This document shows, piece after piece, positions 26,669-36,560 of a stretch of 64,000 nt of DNA (positions within the stretch are counted from its first letter, which is position 1; every line of letters starts with the position of its first letter). The notes beneath the pieces were generated by a model. The model was given only the letters and a program-made list of their open reading frames with translations, was not told the DNA's origin and ran no database searches. Source of the DNA: Clostridia bacterium (GTDB lineage Bacteria > Bacillota > Clostridia > UMGS1840); the NCBI GenBank assembly GCA_017625695.1, contig JAGAKI010000066.1:19296-83295 (forward strand), read 5' to 3'. Both the position numbers and the translations under genes were made by a program.

Positions 26669-26854
26669 ATGGCTAAAAAATCTATGATTAATAAACAGCA
26701 GAAACCTCAGAAGTTCAGCACCAGAGAATACAACAGATGTAAAATCTGTGGCAGACCCCATGCTTATCTGAGAAAATATGCTATTTGCCGTATTTGCTTC
26801 AGAGAACTGGCTTACAAAGGTCAGATTCCCGGTGTAAAAAAAGCAAGTTGGTAA
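26669..26854 (+). CDS. rpsN: Ribosomal protein uS14, type Z (zinc-binding)
   Basis: 61-residue short form; two CxxC pairs ([20 protein letters not shown]) bind zinc in this type. Zinc-limited cells often carry a second, zinc-free copy elsewhere; none is in the window. AAAGGAAA upstream of the ATG. Followed by about 145 bases of stacked hairpins before rpsH. Confidence 0.96.
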   Translation: MAKKSMINKQQKPQKFSTREYNRCKICGRPHAYLRKYAICRICFRELAYKGQIPGVKKASW

Positions 26855-26878
26855 GATTGAGACATCAATCACTTCGCA

Positions 26879-26983
26879 ATTTCTGCCCGTTTGGGCAGAA
26901 ATGTCCGGGCGAAAGCCCAATTTGAAATAATTAACAAGGTTTTAGGTAAGTCGTATCACCTCGGCGTGATAAACAATACCTTA
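26879..26983 (+). other. Three stacked hairpins between rpsN and rpsH
   Basis: A perfect 10-bp stem ATTTCTGCCC/GGGCAGAAAT with GTTT loop (26879-26902), a GGGC-GAAA-GCCC tetraloop hairpin (26907-26918), and TATCAC/GTGATA (26954-26971) inside a TTAGGTA/TACCTTA pairing (26942-26983). There is a T-poor 3' side, so not a classical terminator. The AGGAGG of rpsH starts just after. They fill a 146-base gap that has no ORF. Confidence 0.65.
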
Positions 26984-27000
26984 AAAAAGGAGGCTATACA

Positions 27001-27399
27001 ATGCAGATCACAGATCCTATTGCAGATATGCTTACAAGAATTAGAAATGCAGGTACAGCGAAACACGATACCGTGGATGTTCCCGCATCTAATATGAAAA
27101 AAGCAATTGCTGAAATTCTGTTAGAAGAAGGCTATATCAAGAATTTTCAGCTGATTGACAACAGCACTCAGGGCATTATCAGAATCACCCTGAAATACGG
27201 TGCAAACAAAACTAAAACAATTAATGGTTTGAGAAGAATTTCAAAACCGGGTCTCAGAGTTTACGCAAAAAGCGATGAACTGCCGAAGGTATTAAAAGGC
27301 CTGGGTATCGCATTGGTTTCCACTTCTAAAGGAATCATGACCGATAAAAAAGCAAGACAGGAAAATGTCGGCGGCGAAATTCTCGCTTACATTTGGTAA
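27001..27399 (+). CDS. rpsH: Ribosomal protein uS8
   Basis: 132 residues; binds 16S helix 21 and in E. coli represses the spc operon. [17 protein letters not shown] start and the C-terminal [24 protein letters not shown] are complete. AAAGGAGG 7-8 bases before ATG. Confidence 0.97.
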   Translation: MQITDPIADMLTRIRNAGTAKHDTVDVPASNMKKAIAEILLEEGYIKNFQLIDNSTQGIIRITLKYGANKTKTINGLRRISKPGLRVYAKSDELPKVLKGLGIALVSTSKGIMTDKKARQENVGGEILAYIW

Positions 27400-27413
27400 T
27401 GGAGGGGTAGAAG

Positions 27414-27962
27414 ATGTCAAGAATTGGAAGAATGCCGATCTCCGTACCGAATGGAGTAACAGTAACAATCGGCGCTGAAAACTTAGTAACTGTAAAAGGT
27501 CCCTTAGGAACTTTAGAACAGAAGTTCAACAAGGAAATGATTCTGGAACTGGAAAACAACGAACTGACCGTAAAAAGACCCAGTGAAGAAAAAACACATA
27601 GATCTCTGCACGGTTTAACTCGTACAATCCTTTCCAATATGATTACCGGCGTTACCGCTGGTTTCACCAAAGAACTGGATATCAACGGTGTTGGTTACAG
27701 AGTTGCAAAACAGGGCAATAAAATCGTTATGAACTTAGGTTACTCTCATCAGGTTGAGATGGAAGAATCTGACGGTATCACCCTGGATTGTCCCACACCG
27801 AATAAAATCATCGTAAAAGGTCCCGACAAACAGAAAGTTGGTCAGTTTGCTGCCAACATCCGTGAAAAAAGACCTCCGGAACCCTATAAAGGTAAAGGTA
27901 TTAAATACGTTGATGAAGTTATTATCAGAAAAGAAGGTAAAACCGGCGCTAAGAAGAAATAA
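27414..27962 (+). CDS. rplF: Ribosomal protein uL6
   Basis: 182 residues; two repeated domains near the GTPase-associated region of the 50S. Conserved segments SRIGRMPISVPNGV, NGVGYR and PPEPYKGKGIKYVDE are complete. GGAGGGG lies 14 bases after rpsH. Confidence 0.97.
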   Translation: MSRIGRMPISVPNGVTVTIGAENLVTVKGPLGTLEQKFNKEMILELENNELTVKRPSEEKTHRSLHGLTRTILSNMITGVTAGFTKELDINGVGYRVAKQGNKIVMNLGYSHQVEMEESDGITLDCPTPNKIIVKGPDKQKVGQFAANIREKRPPEPYKGKGIKYVDEVIIRKEGKTGAKKK

Positions 27963-28019
27963 TCGTTTGGTTATGTTCCTTAGCTGTTTTATCAGATTGT
28001 TTAAAGGAGTGAATAAACA

Positions 28020-28382
28020 GTGGTTAAAAAGCAAAACAGTAATGTTGCCAGAGTAAAAAGACATTACAGAATCAGAAATAATATTAAAGGTACTGCACAG
28101 AAACCGAGACTGAATGTGTTCAGAAGCTTAAATCACATTTATGCTCAGATTATTGATGACGTTGCAGGTGTTACCTTGGTTTCCGCTTCTACCTTAAGCC
28201 CTGAATTCGGTAAGAATCCCGGCGGAAATATTGAAGCTGCGAAAAAAGTTGGTTTATTGGTTGCAGAAAAAGCAAAAGCCAAAGGTATTGAAGTTGTAGT
28301 ATTCGATCGTGGCGGCTATCTGTACCACGGACGCGTTGCCGCTTTGGCTGAAGGTGCCAGAGAAGGCGGACTGCAGTTCTAA
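28020..28382 (+). CDS. rplR: Ribosomal protein uL18
   Basis: 120 residues; 5S rRNA-binding protein. [21 protein letters not shown] and the C-terminal [21 protein letters not shown] are complete. GTG start with AAAGGAG upstream. Confidence 0.96.
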   Translation: MVKKQNSNVARVKRHYRIRNNIKGTAQKPRLNVFRSLNHIYAQIIDDVAGVTLVSASTLSPEFGKNPGGNIEAAKKVGLLVAEKAKAKGIEVVVFDRGGYLYHGRVAALAEGAREGGLQF

Positions 28383-28414
28383 TTACACTTTAGTGATAAG
28401 GAGGAAATACAATC

Positions 28415-28921
28415 GTGAGTCAAACTAAATTTGATCCGGCTACGCTGGATATTAAAGAAAAAGTTGTTGCCTTAAACAGAGTTGCTAAAGTTGTAAAAGG
28501 TGGTAGAACCTTCCGTTTCTCAGCTTTGGTAGTTGTAGGTGACGAAAACGGCAGAGTAGGTTGCGGCATGGGCAAAGCAGCTGAAATTCCGGATGCTATC
28601 AGAAAAGGTATTGAGGATGCTAAGAAAAATATGGTGGAAATTCCGCTGTATAAAACAACCATTCCTCATGAAGTTATTGGTGAATTCGGTGCAGGCAGAG
28701 TGTTGTTAAAACCTGCTGCTGAAGGTACCGGTGTTATCGCTGGTGGTCCTGCCAGAGCCGTACTGGAACTGGCTGGTATCAGAGATATCAGAACCAAATG
28801 CTTAAGATCCAACAATCCCAGAAACGTAGTATCTGCTACAATCGAAGGATTAAAGAGCTTAATGAGTTTAAAAGAAGTGGCTGATAAAAGAGGTAAAACT
28901 CCCGCTGAAATCGTGAAATAA
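28415..28921 (+). CDS. rpsE: Ribosomal protein uS5
   Basis: 168 residues; mRNA entry-channel protein important for decoding accuracy. GTG start with AAGGAGG 8 bases upstream. [19 protein letters not shown] and the C-terminal domain VRIR-like region are complete. Confidence 0.96.
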   Translation: MSQTKFDPATLDIKEKVVALNRVAKVVKGGRTFRFSALVVVGDENGRVGCGMGKAAEIPDAIRKGIEDAKKNMVEIPLYKTTIPHEVIGEFGAGRVLLKPAAEGTGVIAGGPARAVLELAGIRDIRTKCLRSNNPRNVVSATIEGLKSLMSLKEVADKRGKTPAEIVK

Positions 28922-29016
28922 GAACGATTTTACCGGAATCAGAAACAAATAAGATGAGTCCGAAAGAAAGGAAACGTGTTTGAAGCTTTGTAGATTCAAC
29001 ACTTGGTATTTTAAAA

Positions 29017-29196
29017 ATGGCTAAATTAAAAGTTACTTTAAAAAAGAGCCTGATCGGTCGTCTTGACAGCCATATTAAGACTGCAAACGCATTAGGCCTG
29101 AAAAAAATCAGAGACGAAAAAATCCATAATGATACACCTCAGATCAGAGGTATGGTAAAAAAAGTATCTTATTTGGTAGACTGTGAAGAAGTCTAA
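29017..29196 (+). CDS. rpmD: Ribosomal protein uL30
   Basis: 59 residues, too short for a standard ORF scan: [17 protein letters not shown], then [20 protein letters not shown], the family pattern. Unusual start region: no close Shine-Dalgarno. The only good one (AAAGGA, 28967-28972) is 44 bases upstream, and between lies a hairpin (28976-29002, GTGTTTGAA/TTCAACAC with one bulge) that would reduce the effective distance to about 17 bases. A five-codon reading frame (GTG at 28976 to TAG) overlaps the hairpin. Position between rpsE and rplO is canonical. Confidence 0.93.
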   Translation: MAKLKVTLKKSLIGRLDSHIKTANALGLKKIRDEKIHNDTPQIRGMVKKVSYLVDCEEV

Positions 29197-29226
29197 AATT
29201 AAAATTCATTCGGAGGTGTAAATATT

Positions 29227-29667
29227 ATGAGATTAAACGAATTATCTCCGGCTCCGGGTTCCGTAAAAGAGCGTTACAGAAAAGGTAGAGGTCACGCTTC
29301 CGGTAACGGAAAACAAGCCGGCAAAGGCCATAAAGGTCAGAAAGCAAGATCCGGCGGCGGTGTAAGACCTGGTTTTGAAGGTGGTCAGATGCCGTTAGCA
29401 AGAAGACTCCCCAAAAGAGGCTTCCACAATTTCTTTGCTAAAAATTATACCGAAATTCATCTTTCCGATTTAGAAAGATTTGAAAACGGAACTGAAGTTA
29501 CAGCTGAACTGTTAAAAGAAACCGGCGTAATTTCCAAAATCAATGACGGAATTGTTGTTTTAAACAGAGGAGATCTTACCAAGAAGCTGACAGTAAAAGC
29601 TGCGAGATTCTCAAAAGCTGCTGCTGAAAAAATTACTGCTTTAGGTGGAAAGACTGAGGTGATTTAA
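29227..29667 (+). CDS. rplO: Ribosomal protein uL15
   Basis: 146 residues; late-assembly 50S protein. N-terminal extended, Gly/Arg-rich segment ([19 protein letters not shown]) and the globular domain are complete. GGAGGTG before ATG. Its stop is one base before the secY start. Confidence 0.96.
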   Translation: MRLNELSPAPGSVKERYRKGRGHASGNGKQAGKGHKGQKARSGGGVRPGFEGGQMPLARRLPKRGFHNFFAKNYTEIHLSDLERFENGTEVTAELLKETGVISKINDGIVVLNRGDLTKKLTVKAARFSKAAAEKITALGGKTEVI

Positions 29668-29668
29668 T

Positions 29669-30925
29669 ATGTTTCGCATATTAAAAGATGCATGGAAAAT
29701 CCCAGATCTGAGAAAGAAATTATTATACACAATTCTGTTACTGATTGTGTTCAGACTGGGTGCGCACATCCCTGTTCCTTTTGTAAACAAACAGTTGCTG
29801 TCCGAATTATTCGGCGGTAGCGGTAACACTTTGTTCAGCTTAGCGAATATCGTGTCTGGACGTGCACTTCAGAACGCGACCATTTTTGCAATGAGTATTA
29901 CCCCGTACATTAACTCTTCCATTATTATGCAGCTTTTGACTGTTGCAATTCCCGCTTTGGAAAGAATGTCCAAAGAAGGCGAAGAAGGAAGAAAAAAAAT
30001 CGGTCAGATTACTCGTTACGTAACCGTTGTTTTAGCATTCGTTCAGGCTGCAGGTCTTTATCTGACTGTTGCTGATCCTGCATATAAGGGTGTTGCTACA
30101 TTCTTCACTGTAGTTCTTACCTTGACTGCAGGTACCGCATTCTTGATGTGGTTGGGCGAACAGATCAATGAAAAAGGTGTCGGAAACGGTATTTCCTTAA
30201 TCATTTTTGCAGGTATTCTTTCCGGTGCACCGTCTGCAATTTATGCAATCTTTGCAAACGATGTTAACTGGTTACTGCTCATCCTGATGGCAATCATCAT
30301 TGTTGCTATCATCGGCTTCGTTGTTCTGATGAACAATGCAGAAAGAAGAATTCCTGTTCAGTATGCAAAAAGAGTGGTTGGCAGAAAAATGTATGGTGGC
30401 CAAAGCACTCACATTCCGATTAAAGTTGCAATGGCAGGCGTTATGCCCATCATCTTTGCCGTATCCATTATGGCATTCCCCGCAACTATCGGTCAGATGT
30501 TCGGTAAAACTGCTGCTTCCGGCGGTTTCTGGGGCGGATTGATTTCTTTCTTCTCTCCCGGTAACATCTGGTATTCCATCATTTATTTCATTCTGATTAT
30601 CCTGTTCACTTTCTTCTACACTGAAATTCAGTTTAATCCGATTGAAATGGCAAACAACATGAAAGCAAACGGCGGTTTTGTTCCCGGTTTAAGACCTGGA
30701 AAACCCACAAGCGAATTCATCCGTATGATCTTAAACAGAATCACTATGATTGGTGCAATCTTCATTGCGTTAATCGCAGTGTTACCGTCTTTATTGGCAA
30801 ACATTAATCCTGCATTTGCATTCGGTGGAACTTCCTTACTGATCGTAGTAGGTGTTGCACTTGAAACTGTAAAACAGATTGAATCTCAGATGCTGATGAG
30901 ACATTATAAAGGATTCTTAGAATAA
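29669..30925 (+). CDS. secY: Protein translocase subunit SecY
   Basis: 418-residue channel protein of the Sec translocon, ten transmembrane helices expected and visible as hydrophobic segments from residue 18 on. Conserved features: RLGAHIPVPF, MSITPYINSSIIMQLL (plug/TM2 region), ERRIPVQYAKRVVGRKMYGG (cytosolic loop contacting SecA/ribosome), and FNPIEMANNMKANGGFVPG. Start overlaps rplO control with GAGGTGAT. Serves export of the many secreted proteins in this window. Confidence 0.97.
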   Translation: MFRILKDAWKIPDLRKKLLYTILLLIVFRLGAHIPVPFVNKQLLSELFGGSGNTLFSLANIVSGRALQNATIFAMSITPYINSSIIMQLLTVAIPALERMSKEGEEGRKKIGQITRYVTVVLAFVQAAGLYLTVADPAYKGVATFFTVVLTLTAGTAFLMWLGEQINEKGVGNGISLIIFAGILSGAPSAIYAIFANDVNWLLLILMAIIIVAIIGFVVLMNNAERRIPVQYAKRVVGRKMYGGQSTHIPIKVAMAGVMPIIFAVSIMAFPATIGQMFGKTAASGGFWGGLISFFSPGNIWYSIIYFILIILFTFFYTEIQFNPIEMANNMKANGGFVPGLRPGKPTSEFIRMILNRITMIGAIFIALIAVLPSLLANINPAFAFGGTSLLIVVGVALETVKQIESQMLMRHYKGFLE

Positions 30926-30944
30926 ATCATACCGGTATATAACT

Positions 30945-31583
30945 ATGGTTTTAACATTAATAGGTGCTCCGGGTGCCGGAAAAGGGACCTTGGCAAGCAC
31001 ATTAACAAAACAATTAGAAATTCCAACTATCTCAACCGGAGCTTTGCTCCGGGATGAGATAGGAAGCGGCTCCGAGTTGGGCAAAGAAATCAATGCCTTG
31101 ATTTCAAACGGAAACTTTGTTTCCGACGAAATGGTTTCTTCTTTGCTCATCAAGCGGTTGCAGCAACCGGATTGTAAAAACGGATACATTCTGGATGGGT
31201 TCCCCAGAAATGAAACCCAGGCAGAAAATTTACCGAATTTAGGAATTTATTTGGAAAAGGCAATTTTGTTGTCGGTTTCCGATTCTGAAATCATTACCCG
31301 GTTGACCGGACGCAGAGAATGTCCCAACTGCAGAGCAACCTACCACATAAAATATAATCCATCCAAAGTTGATGGAGTATGTGATGTGTGCGGAGCAGCA
31401 TTACAGGTTCGGGCTGACGATACGCCCGAAGTCATTCAAAAGCGTTTGACAATTTATCATAAACAAACCGAACCACTCATCCAGTTCTTCCGTCAAAAAG
31501 GACTGTTATATGAAGTGGACGGAGAAGATAGTATTGACCAAACCTTTAAAAATACGTTACAAGCGCTGGGTGTAACATTATGA
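30945..31583 (+). CDS. adk: Adenylate kinase (zinc-lid type)
   Basis: ATP + AMP to 2 ADP; 212 residues. Walker A GAPGAGKGT, the AMP-binding TGALLRDE and DGFPRN motifs, and a lid with CPNCRATYH...CDVCG, four Cys that bind zinc in Gram-positive enzymes. The start has no strong Shine-Dalgarno (ACCGGTATATAACT precedes ATG), so it may depend on coupling or be weakly translated. Overlaps map by four bases (ATGA). Confidence 0.97.
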   Translation: MVLTLIGAPGAGKGTLASTLTKQLEIPTISTGALLRDEIGSGSELGKEINALISNGNFVSDEMVSSLLIKRLQQPDCKNGYILDGFPRNETQAENLPNLGIYLEKAILLSVSDSEIITRLTGRRECPNCRATYHIKYNPSKVDGVCDVCGAALQVRADDTPEVIQKRLTIYHKQTEPLIQFFRQKGLLYEVDGEDSIDQTFKNTLQALGVTL

Positions 31584-32329
31584 TATATATCAAAAGTAAA
31601 GAAGAAATTGCACTGATGAAAAAAGCAGGACAGATTACCAAAGGGGCTTTGCAAAAAGCCATCGAGGCAGTTAAGCCGGGGATCAAAACCATCGAGCTTG
31701 ACAAAATCGCAGAAAGCTTTATCAGAAAATGCAATGCGATTCCATCTTTTTACCGTTACAATGGATTTCCGATGCATATTTGTGTGTCGGTAAATGACGA
31801 AGTAGTGCATGGTATCCCCGGAAATTATGTAATCCAGGAGGGGGATATCGTCAGTATTGACTGTGGCGCTTGTTACAAAGGATATCATGGCGACTGTGCA
31901 GACACTGCTTTTGCCGGAACTGTTTCAGAAGATGCAAAGAAGTTGGTTGATGCAACCAGAGAAAGCTTTTTCCTTGGCATGAAACAGGCAGTGGCAGGAA
32001 ACAGAGTTGGAGATATTTCAGCAGCGATTCAGACATTTATCGAAGGAAATGGATATTCTATTGTCCGGGATCTGGAAGGACACGGCATTGGTGCGAATCT
32101 GCACGAAGGCCCCTCGGTCCCCAATTTCGGAACACCGGGAAAAGGTCCCAAGCTGATGCCCGGAATGACCATTGCTGTTGAACCGATGGTTAACCTTGGT
32201 AAATATAATGTCTATCTGGATGCCAGAAATGACTGGACATTCAAAACTTTGGATCGCAGCCTTTCTGCACATTATGAAAATACAATTCTTATAACCGACG
32301 GCGAACCCGTCATTTTAACCACATTATAG
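31580..32329 (+). CDS. map: Methionine aminopeptidase, type I
   Basis: 249 residues; removes the initiator Met from nascent proteins using two metals. Ligands and binding residues: His in VVHGIPG, DCGACYKGYHGDCADTAF (two Asp), GHGIGANLHEGP (His), and Glu in VEPMV and YENTILIT. ATG overlaps the adk stop, typical of secY-adk-map. Confidence 0.97.
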   Translation: MIYIKSKEEIALMKKAGQITKGALQKAIEAVKPGIKTIELDKIAESFIRKCNAIPSFYRYNGFPMHICVSVNDEVVHGIPGNYVIQEGDIVSIDCGACYKGYHGDCADTAFAGTVSEDAKKLVDATRESFFLGMKQAVAGNRVGDISAAIQTFIEGNGYSIVRDLEGHGIGANLHEGPSVPNFGTPGKGPKLMPGMTIAVEPMVNLGKYNVYLDARNDWTFKTLDRSLSAHYENTILITDGEPVILTTL

Positions 32330-32339
32330 GAGGGCAAGG

Positions 32340-32618
32340 ATGTTTCAGATAGCTGACTTGGTTATTTCTGTAAGCGGGAGAGATAAGGATCGGATTTTTA
32401 TGGTGGTAGATATTCCGGAACCCAACTACGTACTCATTGCGGACGGAGCGTTACGGAAGCTGGAAAAGCCAAAGAAAAAGAAGATAAAGCATTTAAAGCT
32501 GTCGCAATATACTGCGAATGAGCGGATTTTGGAAAAAATCAGCCAGGGCAAAAAAATCACTAATGCAGAGCTTCGTAAGATGCTTCGGGCGTTGGTAGAT
32601 GCTGAATCAGAAGAATAA
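32340..32618 (+). CDS. KOW-domain RNA-binding protein
   Basis: 92 residues; short relative of L14e/KOW proteins found between map and infA in many Clostridia. The N-terminal KOW-like strand segment (IADLVISVSGRDKDRIFMVV) is followed by a basic helix (KPKKKKIKHLKL). AGGAGGG lies before ATG. Function unproven; the operon place suggests a role in translation or ribosome biogenesis. Confidence 0.85.
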   Translation: MFQIADLVISVSGRDKDRIFMVVDIPEPNYVLIADGALRKLEKPKKKKIKHLKLSQYTANERILEKISQGKKITNAELRKMLRALVDAESEE

Positions 32619-32640
32619 CAGTTGCACGGAGGTTTAAATT

Positions 32641-32859
32641 ATGCCGAAAGATGATGTACTTGAATTAGAAGGAACCGTAATAGAAGCGTTACCCAATGCG
32701 ATGTTTACGGTTGAATTAGAAAATGGGCACAAAATTCTGGCTCATATCTCAGGAAAATTAAGAATGCACTACATTAAAATTCTGCCGGGAGATAAAGTTA
32801 CTTTGGAAATGTCTCCTTATGATTTAACCAGAGGTAGAATTGTATGGAGAGCGAAATAA
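32641..32859 (+). CDS. infA: Translation initiation factor IF-1
   Basis: 72-residue S1-type OB-fold protein that occupies the A-site in initiation. [26 protein letters not shown] and [15 protein letters not shown] are diagnostic. GGAGG precedes the ATG, 22 bases after the KOW gene. Confidence 0.97.
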   Translation: MPKDDVLELEGTVIEALPNAMFTVELENGHKILAHISGKLRMHYIKILPGDKVTLEMSPYDLTRGRIVWRAK

Positions 32860-32869
32860 TAGGAGGTAA

Positions 32870-32989
<120 letters not shown>

Positions 32990-33231
32990 TCGTAAAATTA
33001 CACATCGCCCGCGTTGCGGCAAAAACAAACTTTTTGTGAAAAAGGCGCGGCTGTACAGAGTTCCTCTGTATGTCTTTTTTGCAAGATGTTTGCTTCATAT
33101 AGGAATAGATTAAAATCTATTCCGACTGCCCTGCCTGGCAGGGGAAAACGGTTTCACTAATCGTTTTTGCGGGAAACCGCCAACAAACTATACGAAATCA
33201 AACACGAGAAAATCAGGAGGTGTAGATTCAA
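32990..33231 (+). promoter_or_regulatory. Structured leader before rpsM (alpha-operon portion)
   Basis: No ORF in this 242-base gap. It contains a GCCCGCG/CGCGGC pairing (about 33007-33051), a weak terminator TACAGAG/CTCTGTA followed by TGTCTTTTTT (33054-33080), a perfect GGAATAGAT/ATCTATTCC hairpin (33102-33123), a CTGCC/GGCAG element, and a GGTTTC/GAAACC pairing (about 33150-33177), then AGGAGGTG before rpsM. In E. coli the leader at this place is bound by S4, encoded three genes downstream. No convincing promoter was found. S4 control here is inference. Confidence 0.55.
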
Positions 33232-33600
33232 ATGGCAAGAATTGCTGGTATCGACTTACCCAGAGAAAAAAGAGTAGAAATCGGTTTGACCTATATCTAC
33301 GGAATTGGTGTTTCTGCTTCCAGAAGAATTTTAAAAGAAACCGGAATCAATCCCGACACCAGAGTAAAAGATTTAACCGATGACGAAGTAGCAAAATTAA
33401 GAGATAATATCGACAAAAACCATGTAGTTGAAGGTGATCTTCGCCGTGACGTTGCAATGGATATCAAACGTTTGATTGAAATTGGATGTTACAGAGGAAC
33501 CAGACACAGAAAAGGTCTGCCTTGCAGAGGTCAGAGAACAAAAACCAATGCAAGAACCAGAAAAGGTCCCAGAAAAACCATGGCTAACAAAAAGAAATAA
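33232..33600 (+). CDS. rpsM: Ribosomal protein uS13
   Basis: 122 residues; 30S head protein that contacts the 50S and P-site t[24 protein letters not shown] start and [29 protein letters not shown] end (in parts) are complete. AGGAGGTG upstream. Confidence 0.97.
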   Translation: MARIAGIDLPREKRVEIGLTYIYGIGVSASRRILKETGINPDTRVKDLTDDEVAKLRDNIDKNHVVEGDLRRDVAMDIKRLIEIGCYRGTRHRKGLPCRGQRTKTNARTRKGPRKTMANKKK

Positions 33601-33704
33601 TCTTTTTGCTTGGGTTTTCCCTACAGTGGGCAGGTTAAGATGTCTGTCCCCTATAAGAATCGAAGTGTAGAGATACACTTTAACGAAAGGAATGAGTAAA
33701 TCAA

Positions 33705-34100
33705 ATGGCTAAAGCGGTTAAAAGAACAACCAGAAGAAGAAAAGAGAAGAAGCACATTGAGAAAGGTGCAGTTCATATTCAGTCTTCTTTCAACAATACA
33801 ATCGTAACCATCACTGACGTTGCAGGTAATGCACTTTCTTGGGCATCCGCAGGTGGTCTGGGCTTCAGAGGCTCCAGAAAGAACACTCCGTTTGCTGCAC
33901 AGATGGCTGCTGAAACTGCTGCAAAAGCTGCTATGGAACATGGACTCAAAACTGTTGAAGTTTTCGTGAAAGGTCCCGGTTCCGGTAGAGAAGCTGCAAT
34001 CAGAGCACTGCAGACTGCTGGATTGGAAGTTACTATGATTAAAGATGTAACTCCTATCCCGCACAACGGTTGCAGACCTCCGAAGAGAAGAAGAGTATAA
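33705..34100 (+). CDS. rpsK: Ribosomal protein uS11
   Basis: 131 residues; platform protein of the 30[20 protein letters not shown] and the C-terminal [15 protein letters not shown] are diagnostic. The gap before it holds a perfect AAGTGTA/TACACTT hairpin with GAGA loop (33663-33680) and a GGGCAG/CTGTCCC stem; GAAAGGA serves as RBS. Confidence 0.97.
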   Translation: MAKAVKRTTRRRKEKKHIEKGAVHIQSSFNNTIVTITDVAGNALSWASAGGLGFRGSRKNTPFAAQMAAETAAKAAMEHGLKTVEVFVKGPGSGREAAIRALQTAGLEVTMIKDVTPIPHNGCRPPKRRRV

Positions 34101-34179
34101 TCTCTTTTGGAGAACATTATTATTTGAAATTCAGGATTTTGGCGATAAGCCAAAGAATAAAAGTGGAGGTGCAAAACAA

Positions 34180-34806
34180 ATGGCAAGATATACAGGTGCA
34201 GTGTGCCGTCTTTGCAGAAGAGAAAATCAGAAACTTTTCTTAAAAGGTACCAGATGTTTTTCTGAAAAATGTGCCCTGTCTAAAAGAGCTTATGCTCCCG
34301 GACAGCATGGTCAGGCAAGAAAGAAAATGTCTGAATACGGCGTTCAGCTGCGTGAAAAACAGAAAACAAGAAGATATTATGGCGTATTAGAAGGTCAGTT
34401 TGCAAACTACTACGAAATGGCTGTTAAAAAAGCAGGCATTACCGGTGAAAACTTACTGATCATCTTGGAATCCAGACTGGATAACATTGTTTACAGATTA
34501 GGCTGGGCTACTTCCAGACCGGAAGCAAGACAGCTGGTTAGACACGGTCATTTTGAAGTGAATGGTCAGAAAGCTAACATTCCTTCCATCTTACTGAAGG
34601 CTGGTGATACCATCACCATTAAAGATAAGAGCCGCAGCTCTGAAAAGATGAAAGCTGTTTTAGAAACTACCGAATCTAAAGTTGTTCCCATGTGGTTATC
34701 TTTAGATAAAAACGCTTTAAGCGCTTCTATCGTAAGAATGCCCACCAGAGAAGAAATTGATCTGGAAGTTGAAGAACACTTAATCGTTGAGTTGTACTCC
34801 AAATAA
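34180..34806 (+). CDS. rpsD: Ribosomal protein uS4, zinc-binding form
   Basis: 208 residues; 16S assembly initiator and likely autoregulator. Four N-terminal Cys (VCRLCRREN...TRCFSEKC) make it the C+ zinc form. The S4 RNA-binding domain follows ([26 protein letters not shown] in two parts). GGAGGTG upstream. The gap before it contains TTTTGGC-gataa-GCCAAAG. Confidence 0.97.
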   Translation: MARYTGAVCRLCRRENQKLFLKGTRCFSEKCALSKRAYAPGQHGQARKKMSEYGVQLREKQKTRRYYGVLEGQFANYYEMAVKKAGITGENLLIILESRLDNIVYRLGWATSRPEARQLVRHGHFEVNGQKANIPSILLKAGDTITIKDKSRSSEKMKAVLETTESKVVPMWLSLDKNALSASIVRMPTREEIDLEVEEHLIVELYSK

Positions 34807-34830
34807 GATATTGACTTTGTTATATTGTTT

Positions 34831-34880
34831 CTTCCGGCATATTATTTGCCGGAAGGAGCAAGTAAGTCAGTATAGCTGAC
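34831..34880 (+). other. Two hairpins in the rpsD-rpoA gap
   Basis: Perfect CTTCCGGCA/TGCCGGAAG (34831-34855) and GTCAG/CTGAC (34866-34880) stems lie in the 142-base gap. No T-tract; a full promoter was not seen (TTGACT at 34811 lacks a matching -10). GTGAGGAGG precedes rpoA. Confidence 0.6.
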
Positions 34881-34948
34881 CCAAAGAGCAAAAACTCCGA
34901 AAAGTTAGAAAATAAGATTGAACACCAGTAGGTGAGGAGGGTCACAGT

Positions 34949-35896
34949 ATGATTTTAATTGAAAAACCCAATATCGAATTTTTAGACCGGTCACCCAGCG
35001 GTGATTATGCTAAATTTTCCTTAAGCCCGTTAAATCGGGGATATGGTACTACCCTTGGTAACAGCTTGAGAAGAATTCTGTTGTCTTCTTTGGAAGGCGT
35101 TGCTCCCACCAGCGTGAAAATCGACGGCGTGGTGCACGAATTCTCCACCATTCCCGGTGTGAAGGAAGACGTAACCGAAATTATTCTGAATGTTAAAAAT
35201 ATCGCGGCAAAACTGTTCTGCGACGGTCCAAAAACCGTGATTTTAGAAGCAGATGGCGAATGTGTTCTGACTGCCGGCGATATCAAACCGGATGCGGAAG
35301 TGGAAATCAAAAATCCCGAACTGCATATTGCAACCTTAAACAAAGATGCAAAATTCTATATGGAAATTGTGTTTGACCATGGCATCGGATATGTTCCTTC
35401 AGAACTCAATAAAACTCCGACTCTGCCGGTGGGTGCAATTCCGGTTGACTCCATTTATACTCCTGTAAAGAAGGTAAATGCAACTGTTGAAAACACCAGA
35501 GTAGGTAACAAAACCGACCATGATAAACTGACTTTGGAAGTTTGGACCAACGGCGTTCTGACTGCTGACGAAGCAGTTGGTTGGGCTGCAAAAATCATGA
35601 GCGAGCATCTGTCTCTGTTCGTAGGTTTGTCCGACGAAGCAAAGAACAGCGATATCATGGTGGAAAAAGAAGAAGACTACAAAGAAAAAGTTTTGGAAAT
35701 GACCATCGAGGATTTAGACTTGTCTGTTCGTTCTTACAACTGTCTGAAACGTGCAGGTATCAACAATGTTGAAGACCTGTCCAAAAAGACTCAGGAAGAA
35801 ATGATTAAGGTAAGAAACTTAGGTCGTAAATCCATGGAAGAAGTCATTGCAAAACTGGAAGCGTTGGGCTTAACTCTGGCGCAGGAAGAAGAATAA
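34949..35896 (+). CDS. rpoA: RNA polymerase alpha subunit
   Basis: 315 residues, normal length. N-terminal dimerisation domain with [21 protein letters not shown], a flexible linker near 230-245, and the C-terminal domain ([34 protein letters not shown]) that contacts UP elements and activators. Its place after rpsD and before rplQ is standard. Confidence 0.98.
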   Translation: MILIEKPNIEFLDRSPSGDYAKFSLSPLNRGYGTTLGNSLRRILLSSLEGVAPTSVKIDGVVHEFSTIPGVKEDVTEIILNVKNIAAKLFCDGPKTVILEADGECVLTAGDIKPDAEVEIKNPELHIATLNKDAKFYMEIVFDHGIGYVPSELNKTPTLPVGAIPVDSIYTPVKKVNATVENTRVGNKTDHDKLTLEVWTNGVLTADEAVGWAAKIMSEHLSLFVGLSDEAKNSDIMVEKEEDYKEKVLEMTIEDLDLSVRSYNCLKRAGINNVEDLSKKTQEEMIKVRNLGRKSMEEVIAKLEALGLTLAQEEE

Positions 35897-35941
35897 ACCT
35901 GACCCGAAAGGGAATTGATTAAAAAGGGAGGCTATGTCAAA

Positions 35942-36283
35942 ATGGCAGGAACCAGAAAATTAGGTCGTCCTACAGACCATAGAATCGCTATGCTCAAAAA
36001 TCTTGTGACTGCTCTGTTAGAACACGGTAAAATTGAAACTACCGTTACCAGAGCAAAAGAAACCAGAGCATTGGCTGAAAAAATGATTACTCTTGCTAAA
36101 AAAGATACTTTACATGCAAGAAGACAGGCGCTGGCTTTTATCACCAAAGAAGATGTTGTGAAAAAGCTGTTTGAAGAAATCGCTCCGAAATACGCTGAAA
36201 GAAACGGTGGTTACACCAGAATCATCAAAACTTTCGAACGCCGTGGCGATGCAGCTTTAATGTCTGTGATCGAATTAGTATAA
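35942..36283 (+). CDS. rplQ: Ribosomal protein bL17
   Basis: 113 residues from ATG 35942 ([14 protein letters not shown]), which has AAGGGAGG upstream; the longer start at 35915 precedes the RBS. Short form without C-terminal extension. [16 protein letters not shown] and the C-terminal [17 protein letters not shown] are typical. 45 bases after rpoA. Confidence 0.97.
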   Translation: MAGTRKLGRPTDHRIAMLKNLVTALLEHGKIETTVTRAKETRALAEKMITLAKKDTLHARRQALAFITKEDVVKKLFEEIAPKYAERNGGYTRIIKTFERRGDAALMSVIELV

Positions 36284-36296
36284 GGAGGTATTCACA

Positions 36297-36494
36297 ATGA
36301 AACAGGGAATCCATCCGGATTACAAAAAAACCACTATCACCTGTGCTTGTGGCGCGGTTTATGAAACCGGCTCCAGCAAGGAAAACCTGCACGTGGAAAT
36401 TTGTGCAAAATGCCATCCGTTCTATACCGGCAAACAGAAACTGGTAGACACCGGCGGACGTGTAGAAAAATTCAAAAAGAAATTCGGTTTATAA
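36297..36494 (+). CDS. rpmE: Ribosomal protein bL31, zinc-binding form
   Basis: 65 residues; bridges the 50S central protuberance and the 30S head. CACG and CAKC supply the four Cys of the C+ form. Coupled closely to rplQ (13 bases, AAGGAGG). rpmE at the end of the alpha operon is less common and may be a lineage trait. A terminator ends the superoperon. Confidence 0.96.
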   Translation: MKQGIHPDYKKTTITCACGAVYETGSSKENLHVEICAKCHPFYTGKQKLVDTGGRVEKFKKKFGL

Positions 36495-36499
36495 AATCC

Positions 36500-36538
36500 A
36501 AAAAATGGCTTACAGAACACTCTGTAAGCCATTTTTTT
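36500..36538 (+). terminator. Terminator of the ribosomal superoperon
   Basis: AAAAAATGGCTTACAG pairs with CTGTAAGCCATTTTTTT around a short loop, right after rpmE. Confidence 0.9.
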
Positions 36539-36560
36539 GTTTGATTTCGTGTATTTTGAT

